Source: a virus. From it: a DNA stretch of 34,202 nucleotides. A model generated the notes under the pieces. The model saw only the letters and a list, made by a program, of their open reading frames with translations, searched no databases and had not been told where the DNA came from. Of the stretch, positions 1 through 6,206 are shown one piece after another (position 1 is the first letter of the stretch; each line of letters starts with the position of its first letter). The stretch is taken from the IMG/VR virus record IMGVR_UViG_3300020183_000258, positions 1-34,202 of that record. One strand, written 5' to 3'. The position numbers were made by a program, and so were the translations under genes.

Positions 1-4
1 CACG

Positions 5-124
5 ATGCCGGTTGTGAGGAAGAAGGAATTGCCCCCCAAGGGTGCCCCCCGCTACGCCAAGGGTGGCAGTGTCGCCCGTGGCATGGGCTGCACCTCCAAG
101 GGCGGCGACTACGTAATCCGGTGA
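5..124 (+). CDS. small basic protein with Gly-rich C-terminal tail (39 aa, may be 5' partial)
   Basis: A 39-codon frame starts with ATG at 5 and ends with TGA at 122. No stop is seen in frame between base 2 and the ATG, so it could be the end of a longer gene entering from the left. The product is basic and rich in Gly and Lys. Its C-terminus (YAKGGSVARGMG, then Gly-Gly-Asp-Tyr-Val-Ile-Arg) is close to the C-terminus of the next gene, which supports real coding. I do not recognise a function. Tails of this kind occur on small phage proteins near structural genes (from memory). Only 7 bases separate it from the next start. Confidence 0.55.
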   Translation: MPVVRKKELPPKGAPRYAKGGSVARGMGCTSKGGDYVIR

Positions 125-131
125 GGGTATC

Positions 132-974
132 ATGAAGAGCGGTATGAGGGGCGGAAAGCCTCGCGACATGGCCACCCACAAGAATGGCGGCAAGGTCAAG
201 AAGCACTCCGCGGGCGGTGCCATTCGCGACGCTTTAGGGGAATACGTGCGCGATCCCCTTACGGGTACCCGCCAGTATGCTACCTTCAGCGACTGGATGG
301 GCGACCTCTTCGGGAAAAAGAAGGCCGAGGAACCCAAGGCCAAGCCTGCGGCTGCCAAGGAGATGCGGGCTGCTGAGGACACGGGTACTCCCAACTCGCG
401 TGAGAGCATCAGCGGCGTCCCCACCATGCAGGGTGTTGATACGGCTCCGGCTCCGGTGCGTCGTCCCTCGCAGGCGCAGAGCCGCAATGTCCAGCGCCAG
501 CGGGCTCTTCGCATGGCGGCGGGTCCTGGTTTCCTCCCCAGCGATGAAGCGGTGACGGGTCCCACGCGTAGCCGTACTCCGCGTCCCATGTCGGAAGCAG
601 AGCGTGCGGCAGAGCAGCCCGACCTTCGTCCGAGGCCACGCAGCGATGTGACGCCCGAGACCGAGACCCCAGGGTTCCGGCCTCCGGGTCCGGTGATGCG
701 CGAGGGTCGCAGGCCCCTGCGTGAGATGGAAGATGAGCTTGAGACGATGGCCCGTGAGCGCGCCACGCAGGCTCCCTACACGCGCATCCCCCGAGCCCGC
801 GAGTCAGAAGTCATGCGCAACCTTCGCAGGGCCGTTCATGGCGAGGAGCGCGCCCGGCAGATGGAATCCGAAGGCTATAAGGCCAAGGGCGGCAGCGTGC
901 AGAAGTATGCCAAAGGCGGCTCGTGCCGGGGCATGGGTGCGGCCCAGCGTGGCGGCAAGTACACTATCAAGTGA
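132..974 (+). CDS. hypothetical phage structural-region protein with KGG-type tail (280 aa)
   Basis: The frame starts with ATG at 132, preceded by GAGGG about five bases upstream. The N-terminus is basic and Gly/Lys-rich (residues 1-35). The middle (about 60-240) is a Pro/Arg/Glu-rich, probably disordered stretch with few hydrophobic residues. The last 30 residues carry two KGGS motifs and an RGMG...RGGKY ending like that of the 39-aa protein just upstream. There are no membrane segments or catalytic motifs. Its place before the adaptor genes suggests a virion-associated or assembly role, but that is inference from position. Function unknown. Confidence 0.6.
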   Translation: MKSGMRGGKPRDMATHKNGGKVKKHSAGGAIRDALGEYVRDPLTGTRQYATFSDWMGDLFGKKKAEEPKAKPAAAKEMRAAEDTGTPNSRESISGVPTMQGVDTAPAPVRRPSQAQSRNVQRQRALRMAAGPGFLPSDEAVTGPTRSRTPRPMSEAERAAEQPDLRPRPRSDVTPETETPGFRPPGPVMREGRRPLREMEDELETMARERATQAPYTRIPRARESEVMRNLRRAVHGEERARQMESEGYKAKGGSVQKYAKGGSCRGMGAAQRGGKYTIK

Positions 975-982
975 TGTAGCGC

Positions 983-1651
983 ATGTCCACCTCCGGGACC
1001 ACCAACTTCTCCCTGCCCCTCGATGAGTTGCTTGAACAGGCATCTCTTCGGGTGGGTGGGGAACAGACCCTAGGTACCGAAGCCCGGGTATCTCGGCGGG
1101 CTTTGAACCTCCTCTTTACCGACTTGCAGAATAGGGGCATCCTTCTCCACACCCTGGAGCAGGTACTGGTTACCCTCACCTCTGCGGTGGCTACCATCTC
1201 TTGCAGCACCGACACCCTTGACCTCCTGGATGCGGTGGTGCGGCGCAACAATACGGACTTGATGATGGTCCGCATTGGCTTCGGAGAATACCTCGACATT
1301 CCCCGCAAGACCCAGCAGGGCAGGCCCACCCACTACTTCGTCAACAGGCAGCGCGAGTTCCCCCTCATCTACGTGTGGCCCACCCCGGAAAACTCTACCG
1401 ACATCCTCGTCTACTGGAAGATGCGCTTCGTGGAGGATGCGGGGAAACTCAGCAACGACCCCGACATGCCTCGGCGCTTCTGGCCCGCCCTGGTTGCCGG
1501 GTTGGCCTACTACCTAGCCATGAATCGCGGGATGCAATTCCCCACGGACAGGCTGGGCATGCTGAAGGCGGAGTACGAGGAGCAGTTGGGGCATGCCACC
1601 CAGGAGGACCGCGAGAGGGCTTCCTTGCGCATCGTCCCCCGCTACAGGTGA
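983..1651 (+). CDS. head-tail adaptor-like protein, first copy (222 aa)
   Basis: The product has a helical N-terminal half (about residues 10-60, 'RRALNLLFTDLQNRG') and a beta-rich middle with a conserved-looking 'FVNRQREFPLIYVWPTPEN' region near 119-137. A helical end follows (WPALVAGLAYYLAMNR, near 170-185). The order 'helical repeat, YYV.., P-x-P strand, WP..L..GLA.YLA' resembles the adaptor proteins that join the portal to the podovirus tail (SU10/P22 gp4 type). The gene at 3396 shows the same layout, so the two may be distant paralogues. It starts 8 bases after the preceding stop. Family assignment is by pattern only. Confidence 0.5.
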   Translation: MSTSGTTNFSLPLDELLEQASLRVGGEQTLGTEARVSRRALNLLFTDLQNRGILLHTLEQVLVTLTSAVATISCSTDTLDLLDAVVRRNNTDLMMVRIGFGEYLDIPRKTQQGRPTHYFVNRQREFPLIYVWPTPENSTDILVYWKMRFVEDAGKLSNDPDMPRRFWPALVAGLAYYLAMNRGMQFPTDRLGMLKAEYEEQLGHATQEDRERASLRIVPRYR

Positions 1652-1654
1652 CGC

Positions 1655-1945
1655 ATGGGTAACTTCGCCTCCGGCAAACACAGCTACAGTCTATGTGATC
1701 GGTGCGGCTTCCGCTATCGCTACCTGCAGATCCGCAACGAGCCGGGCACCCGGTGGCGCGTGTGCAGCACCTGCGATGATGGCGAATTCAACCTCGTCAC
1801 CCACCCACAGAATAGGCCCCCGCCCGTGTACCCCGACCCGCAGGCCATTCGATACCCCCGCCCTGATGTGCCCCTGGCCATCGACTACACTGAGACCGAT
1901 GACCAACAGCTTCCGCTGGATGACGGCGGGCCCGGAGGATCCTGA
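1655..1945 (+). CDS. small zinc-ribbon protein (96 aa)
   Basis: Four cysteines in two CxxC pairs (C14/C17 and C37/C40), with a 19-residue beta-rich spacer containing RYRYLQIRNE, form a clear zinc-ribbon signature. The C-terminal half is Pro- and Asp-rich and probably disordered (repeated YPxPxxIRYPRP). The gene starts 3 bases after the adaptor-like gene and its stop overlaps the next start (TGATG), so translation is probably coupled. Small zinc ribbons of this type occur in phage structural clusters. The partner and exact role are unknown. Confidence 0.65.
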   Translation: MGNFASGKHSYSLCDRCGFRYRYLQIRNEPGTRWRVCSTCDDGEFNLVTHPQNRPPPVYPDPQAIRYPRPDVPLAIDYTETDDQQLPLDDGGPGGS

Positions 1946-3396
1946 TGGCTATTGTCAACGCTGACCGCGTCCGGGAAAACACCACCACCAACGGCACTGG
2001 TGCTCTGGTTCTCCTTGGGGCCGTTACCAACTTCCAGACTTTCCTTTCGGGTGTGGGTAGCGGCAACCAGTGCTACTACGCCATCACCCACCAAAGCAAG
2101 AATGAGTTTGAAGTTGGGCTGGGTACCTTCACCCTCTCCGCTGGCATCCCGACCCTTTCCCGCAATACCATCTTCACTTCCTCCAACGGCAACCTCGTGG
2201 TGAATTTCACCTCCGGCACGAAGCAGTGCGCGGTAGTTTTCCCCGGCACCCAAATCGATACCATTGCCTCCAACGTGGGCGTAGCTGCCGGGTACGCCAA
2301 CGACGCCAACACCTACGCTGCGCTTGCCTCAGTGGCTGCCGTCGACGCCAACCTCTATAGGGTTTCCGCCGCTGCCGAAGCGTCTCTCGCGGGCACATAC
2401 GCTGCCGCCGCCTCGGTGTCCTACGTCGATGCCGCGAGTGCTGCCGCGCAGGCCGCCTCCCTTGCAGCCCAGATTTCCTCGGTTGCCACCGAAGCCTCCC
2501 TCGCGCTGGCGGCCGCCTCCCTCGCCCAGATCTACAAGACCTCCGCCTCCGCCTACGCCACCGAAGCCGGGGGCTATGCCTCAGTGGCCCAAATCTACAA
2601 GGTGTCTGCTAGCGCCTACGCTACGGATGCAGCCAACCAGGCCAGCATCGCCGGAGTCTACAAGGCTTCTGCGAGTGCCTTCGCCACCTCTGCGGCTGCT
2701 GATGCTTCCGCCGCCGCTGTCTCGCGCGCTGCCGCTTCCGCATTTGCCACGCAGGCCAACGACTCTGCCTCCGCAGCCTTGGTATATAGCAACTCGGCGG
2801 TGGCTGCAGCATCTGCGGCTTCGGTGGATGCCTCCCTCGCCTCCATCTATCGCACCAGCGCCAACGAGGCCGCCAGTGCTGCCAACGACTATGCGGCGCA
2901 GGCTTCTTCCTCTAACGTGTCGGCGGCGGCCAACGCATCCTCGGCGGCCATCTACGCAGCTTCCGCCCTCGCGGCGGCCACGAGTGCCAACAATGCGGCC
3001 AGCATCGCCGGGGTCTACGCGGCATCGGCGTCGGCATTTGCTTCGGCGGCTTCCCGCGATGCCTCCCTTGCCCTCATCTACAGGCTCTCCGCGTCGGCTT
3101 ACGCCACGGAAGCTGGGGGCTACGCCTCCCTAGCCCAAATCTACAAGATCTCGGCGGAAAGTGCGGCAAATGTCGCCAGTATCGCCGCAGTCTCTGCCAA
3201 TGCCGCCGCCTCCACGGCCATCGTGGAAGTTGCCAAGCTCAGCTCTTACATCAATGTGTCCACCGAGGGCCTCATTTTCCGAAACTCGGTGGGCCAGATC
3301 ACCACCAAGATTATCCTGGCGGGGGCCAACGCTTCCGTATCCTTTGATGGCAGTGGCAACTTTGTCATCAGCTTCGTGGGTGGATGGGGGAGATAA
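1945..3396 (+). CDS. tail fibre-like protein with Ala/Ser coiled-coil shaft (483 aa)
   Basis: The start ATG at 1945 has a good GGAGG at 1934-1938. Residues 1-105 form a compact beta domain (DRVRENTTTNGTGALVLLG ... EVGLGTFTL ... LSRNTIF.SSNG) that I know from the N-termini of many phage tail/fibre proteins, where it likely attaches the fibre to the tail. Residues about 115-426 are almost only Ala, Ser, Tyr and small residues in a regular 21-residue repeat (listed separately), consistent with a long trimeric coiled-coil shaft. The last 55 residues are a short beta-rich cap (FRNSVGQITTKIIL). No enzymatic or receptor-binding tip is evident; that may be supplied by the fibre gene at 4049. Confidence 0.75.
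   Translation: MAIVNADRVRENTTTNGTGALVLLGAVTNFQTFLSGVGSGNQCYYAITHQSKNEFEVGLGTFTLSAGIPTLSRNTIFTSSNGNLVVNFTSGTKQCAVVFPGTQIDTIASNVGVAAGYANDANTYAALASVAAVDANLYRVSAAAEASLAGTYAAAASVSYVDAASAAAQAASLAAQISSVATEASLALAAASLAQIYKTSASAYATEAGGYASVAQIYKVSASAYATDAANQASIAGVYKASASAFATSAAADASAAAVSRAAASAFATQANDSASAALVYSNSAVAAASAASVDASLASIYRTSANEAASAANDYAAQASSSNVSAAANASSAAIYAASALAAATSANNAASIAGVYAASASAFASAASRDASLALIYRLSASAYATEAGGYASLAQIYKISAESAANVASIAAVSANAAASTAIVEVAKLSSYINVSTEGLIFRNSVGQITTKIILAGANASVSFDGSGNFVISFVGGWGR
2530..3222 (+). repeat. 63-bp (21-residue) tandem coding repeats in the fibre shaft
   Basis: From residue 196 of the fibre the protein repeats every 21 residues with the pattern [IV]Y+xSASA[YF]ATxAxxxAS. 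Successive units begin near 2530, 2593, 2656, 2719, 2782 and 2845. One unit is extended by 14 residues, and the last units begin near 2950, 3013, 3076 and 3139. Twenty-one residues equal three heptads, so insertions of 14 (two heptads) keep the register. DNA identity between units is moderate, so this is old, diverged duplication rather than recent expansion. Confidence 0.8.
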
Positions 3397-4049
3397 TGGC
3401 TACGTCCTACACCGAACTCTACAATTACATCAAGAGCGCCTCCGAGAATGACGATTCGGAGTTTGCCTCTGCCATTCCCACCTTCATCGACCAGGCCCGA
3501 ATGCGCCTCAGCCGTGACATTGACACCTACGGCTTCGTAGTTTATACTACCGCTGCGGTCTCCACCTATCTCGTTTCGGTACCAAGCGATGCGTTGGTGC
3601 TGAAGGCCGTCAACTACGTGTCGGCGGGAAGGTATAGCCAACTTATCATGCGTACCGACGAGTTCCTCCGTGAGTATTGGCCCGACAGGACCTCCGTGGG
3701 GGAACCCAAGTACTACGCGCGTTGGGGCTTCAACCAGATCCTCATTGCCCCCGCACCCTCTACCAGCGCCTCCCTTGAGATTTCCTACGTGCAGATCCCC
3801 ACCAGCATTGGCAGCGTGGGTACCTCCACCAACTGGTTGACAGAGTATGCCCCCGAGGCCCTCTTCTACGGGTGCATGCATGAGGCCTGCATGTTCATGA
3901 AGAACTACCAGGCCGCCGGTATGTGGGAAGCCAAGTACCAGGATGCCGTAGCGAAGCTGCGCAACGAGGCCCGGCGCACCCGCCAGGATGACAACCTCAA
4001 CAATAACTCGCCCGCCGGTGGCGACAATACTCTGCAAGGTGGTGTGTAA
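3396..4049 (+). CDS. SU10-type head-tail adaptor protein (217 aa)
   Basis: I chose ATG 3396 rather than ATG 3384. It follows GGGGGAGA and overlaps the previous stop (TAATG), and the N-terminus MATSYTELYNYIKSASEND is typical of the family. The pattern is: N-terminal helices (FIDQARMRLSRDID, about 30-45), a beta core (YLVSVPSDAL, FLREYWPD, PKYYARWG...ILIAPAPS) and C-terminal helices (ALFYGCMHEACMFMKNYQ, then KYQDAVAKLRNEARR). This matches the phage adaptor family that sits under the portal ring and connects to the nozzle. The gene lies between two fibre genes and is translationally coupled to both. Confidence 0.7.
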   Translation: MATSYTELYNYIKSASENDDSEFASAIPTFIDQARMRLSRDIDTYGFVVYTTAAVSTYLVSVPSDALVLKAVNYVSAGRYSQLIMRTDEFLREYWPDRTSVGEPKYYARWGFNQILIAPAPSTSASLEISYVQIPTSIGSVGTSTNWLTEYAPEALFYGCMHEACMFMKNYQAAGMWEAKYQDAVAKLRNEARRTRQDDNLNNNSPAGGDNTLQGGV

Positions 4050-5389
4050 TGCCCTCTACCTACTCTCCCTCCCTCCGTCTGGAATTGCAGGCCACTGGCG
4101 AGAACGCCAACACCTGGGGTACCAAGACCAACAACAACCTGGAGTTGATCGAGCAGGCTGTAGCGGGCTACGTCAAGATCACCCTCACCAGCGCCTCCGC
4201 CACTTACCCCCTTACTATCGCAGATGCTTCGGCCTCCGATGGACGCAACGCCTACATCGAGTTCGTGGGCACGGTGGCTTCCGCCATCAGCATCACGGTG
4301 CCCGACGTGGAAAAGGGCTACTGGGTCAAGAATAGCGCCACGGGCAGTGCCCTCACTTTCCGCACCTCTTCGGGTACGGGCGTCGTCCTCCCCACCAACC
4401 AGTGGGTCAACCTCGTCAGCGACGGCGCTTCCATCACCTCCACCTTCCCCACCTCCATCGCCGGGTACGCTCTCCTCAGCGCCACCCAGACCTTCACGGG
4501 GGCCAACACCTTCACCTCGGCGGTGAACATCCAGAGCGCGACCTCCCTGGCTTCCACCTTGGTGGTAGGTGGCGCCGCAACCTTCAACAGCCAGGTCAGC
4601 GTTTCCGGCGTGATGGTCGTGGGCGCAGGCGCTGTGGCAACTCCCTCCTACAGCACTACCGGCGACACCAACACCGGCCTCTACTTCCCCTCCGCCGACA
4701 CCATTGCCGCGACGACGGGCGGTAATGAGCGCATGCGGATCGACTCCAGCGGTAATATAGGTATTGGTACGACTTCACCCGTTGCTGGATCAAGACTGGC
4801 GGTTGTCGGCGGCGGCATTCAGTTAAGCGGCGGTACTACTTCGCAAGAAGGTGTTCGTATTCAAAGGGCATCTGGTCTTTGTAGTTTTACCGGAATTAAC
4901 AACGACAACAATGCCTATAACGCCCTTACTTTTGCTACAGGTGCGTCTGAAGCCATGCGGATCGACAGCAGCGGCAAAGTCGGCATTGGGACGAGTTCGC
5001 CCGATTACCTTTTGACACTTCAGACCGGCGACGCAGCAATATCCATGAAGGATACTGGCGGAACAACCAGAGCCTATATTGGTACTGCTGGGATATTAGG
5101 TAGCGCGCCAACTGGTGCTTTGCGACTGCGGTCAGATCAGGGCGGCATAGTTTTCGGTTATCTTGGCTTCGAGACAATGCGGATCGACACCGCCGGCAAC
5201 GTCGTTGCGGGCGGGTCTGTGGCTCTAGCCACTACCGCCACGAACGGCTTCCTGTATGTGCCGACCTGCGCTGGCACGCCGACGGGGACGCCGACCGCAA
5301 TCACCGGCATGGCTCCCATCGTCGTCAACACCACCAATAACAAGCTCTTTTTCTACAGCGGCGGCGCATGGCGTGACGCCGGGCCATGA
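4049..5389 (+). CDS. tail fibre protein with RIDSSG repeats (446 aa)
   Basis: The N-terminal ~100 residues (SPSLRLELQATGENANTWG ... LIEQAVAGYV) are a well-known phage tail-fibre N-terminal domain. Residues 100-215 are beta-rich, with a T/S-rich shaft. From about residue 225 there are three RIDSSG/RIDTAG units near 4735, 4960 and 5180, two followed by a GIGT(T/S)SP segment, as in fibre shafts and knobs that recognise the host surface. The ending (NKLFFYSGGAWRDAG) is also typical. Codon use changes sharply near 4745, where third positions become less C-rich, so the distal half looks exchanged from another phage. Start ATG overlaps the preceding stop (TAATG). Confidence 0.75.
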   Translation: MPSTYSPSLRLELQATGENANTWGTKTNNNLELIEQAVAGYVKITLTSASATYPLTIADASASDGRNAYIEFVGTVASAISITVPDVEKGYWVKNSATGSALTFRTSSGTGVVLPTNQWVNLVSDGASITSTFPTSIAGYALLSATQTFTGANTFTSAVNIQSATSLASTLVVGGAATFNSQVSVSGVMVVGAGAVATPSYSTTGDTNTGLYFPSADTIAATTGGNERMRIDSSGNIGIGTTSPVAGSRLAVVGGGIQLSGGTTSQEGVRIQRASGLCSFTGINNDNNAYNALTFATGASEAMRIDSSGKVGIGTSSPDYLLTLQTGDAAISMKDTGGTTRAYIGTAGILGSAPTGALRLRSDQGGIVFGYLGFETMRIDTAGNVVAGGSVALATTATNGFLYVPTCAGTPTGTPTAITGMAPIVVNTTNNKLFFYSGGAWRDAGP

Positions 5390-5397
5390 GGGGTAAC

Positions 5398-5535
5398 ATG
5401 AAACTTGAACTCAGCGTCAACGAGATCAACGCAATCATGGCTGCGCTGGGGCAGATGCCCTACGCGCAGGTCTTCGAGCTGGTAGAGAAGATCCGCCAGC
5501 AGGCAACTCAACAGATGGAGCAGAAAGATGGCTGA
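5398..5535 (+). CDS. small conserved phage protein next to fibre (45 aa)
   Basis: ATG 5398 follows GGGGTAAC and lies 8 bases after the fibre stop. The product (MKLELSVNEINAIMAALGQM, then YAQVFELVEKIRQQA) is an amphipathic helical miniprotein of a type I recall directly after tail fibre genes in many podoviruses and siphoviruses. It has no membrane segment. The next gene overlaps its last 8 bases. It belongs to the segment with altered codon use that begins inside the fibre gene. Role unknown; a fibre-assembly helper is possible but not shown. Confidence 0.7.
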   Translation: MKLELSVNEINAIMAALGQMPYAQVFELVEKIRQQATQQMEQKDG

Positions 5536-5854
5536 GATTTCTTGGGACATTGCGGCGCTGGATTGCGCGACACTCAAGAATGGCCTCTCGAGGGTTGTCA
5601 CCGCCGTGCATTGGCGCTGCAACGGCGTCGATGGCGATCATGTCGGCAGCAGCTATGGTTCGGTGGGGCTGGCCGATGCGGACCCGGCGACATTCGTGCC
5701 CTTTGATGCTTTGACCAAGGACGTTGTGGTGGCGTGGGCAAAGGCGGCGCTTGGCGATAGTGTCGCTAAGATCGAGGCGGGCATCGAAGCTCAGATCGCT
5801 GCGTCAAAGGCTCCGACGACCGTGACGCCGCCGTTGCCGTGGCATGTGAAATGA
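5528..5854 (+). CDS. conserved fibre-adjacent phage protein (108 aa)
   Basis: The product starts MAEISWDIAALDC, continues through a small beta domain (VVTAVHWRCNGVDGD ... YGSVGLADAD) and ends in an amphipathic helix (KDVVVAWAKAALGDSVAKIEAGIEAQIAA) and a PPLPWH tail. This order matches a widespread uncharacterised phage family found beside fibre genes (I recall it as DUF7936; not verified). It is soluble, with no signal peptide or membrane segment. Its start overlaps the previous gene and its stop overlaps the next start (ATGA), so three small genes are coupled. Confidence 0.65.
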   Translation: MAEISWDIAALDCATLKNGLSRVVTAVHWRCNGVDGDHVGSSYGSVGLADADPATFVPFDALTKDVVVAWAKAALGDSVAKIEAGIEAQIAASKAPTTVTPPLPWHVK

Positions 5855-6040
5855 TTCAACTGCAAGAGACTCAAAAGGCTGCGCTCGACGCCGCCTCCAT
5901 CGGGGCATGGGTCGGCGCCCTGGCCGGGTGGCTGCCTGCCCTCGCCGCGGCGCTGTCGCGCGTGGACGATGATTCGCATCTGCGAGACTCGCACAGTGCA
6001 GTGGTGGCAGTTGCTTTGTGGCGGGGGTAGTCGTGGATGA
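5851..6040 (+). pseudogene. broken holin-like gene (frameshifted relative of the 6033 gene)
   Basis: ATG 5851 overlaps the previous stop. Codons 1-38 give a hydrophobic segment (ASIGAWVGALAGWLPALAAA) that aligns with the intact gene at 6033 (ASLVTMVGTLAGILPAIAAI). The original frame then reads DDDSHLRDSHS and stops at 6030. One frame over, from 5963, it reads WTMIRICETRTVQ, matching WTSIRIYESNTVQ of the intact copy, and stops at 6040. A GTGTGG that lost one GT (now GTGG at 5962-5965) would explain the break exactly. The remaining frame encodes 59 residues. A sequencing error or programmed frameshift is possible but less likely. Confidence 0.7.
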
Positions 6041-6206
6041 CCAAACCAAGAACCTGATGGATACTGCAAGCCTTGTTACCATGGTGGGCACCCTCGCTGG
6101 GATCCTCCCAGCCATCGCCGCTATTTTCACCATTGTGTGGACCTCCATCCGTATCTACGAATCCAATACGGTGCAGAAGTACCTGAAGAGGCGTCGCGGT
6201 GGCTGA
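6033..6206 (+). CDS. small holin-like membrane protein (57 aa)
   Basis: GTG 6033 is preferred over GTG 6018 because GGGGG lies about five bases upstream of it. The product has a short polar N-terminus (DDQTKNLMD), a hydrophobic stretch (ASLVTMVGTLAGILPAIAAIFTIVW, about 12-36) and a basic tail ending KRRRGG. A single- or hairpin-membrane small protein with this charge layout fits a class II/III holin. An alternative is a small tail-associated membrane protein. A separate 3TM holin with an endolysin lies at 25618, so its part in lysis is uncertain. The next gene overlaps its end. Confidence 0.55.
   Translation: MDDQTKNLMDTASLVTMVGTLAGILPAIAAIFTIVWTSIRIYESNTVQKYLKRRRGG

Noticed and set aside
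2324-3133. A 269-codon Pro/Arg-rich frame inside the fibre gene
   Set aside because: It arises from the Ala/Ser repeat read one frame over; no start signal or function.
2530-3222. Regular ~63-bp periodicity that might be a CRISPR array
   Set aside because: The repeats are in-frame, diverged and have no unique spacers; they are protein repeats.
5851-6040. Programmed ribosomal frameshift joining both holin-like frames
   Set aside because: No slippery heptamer or stem was seen at 5955-5965, and an intact relative follows directly, so decay is simpler.
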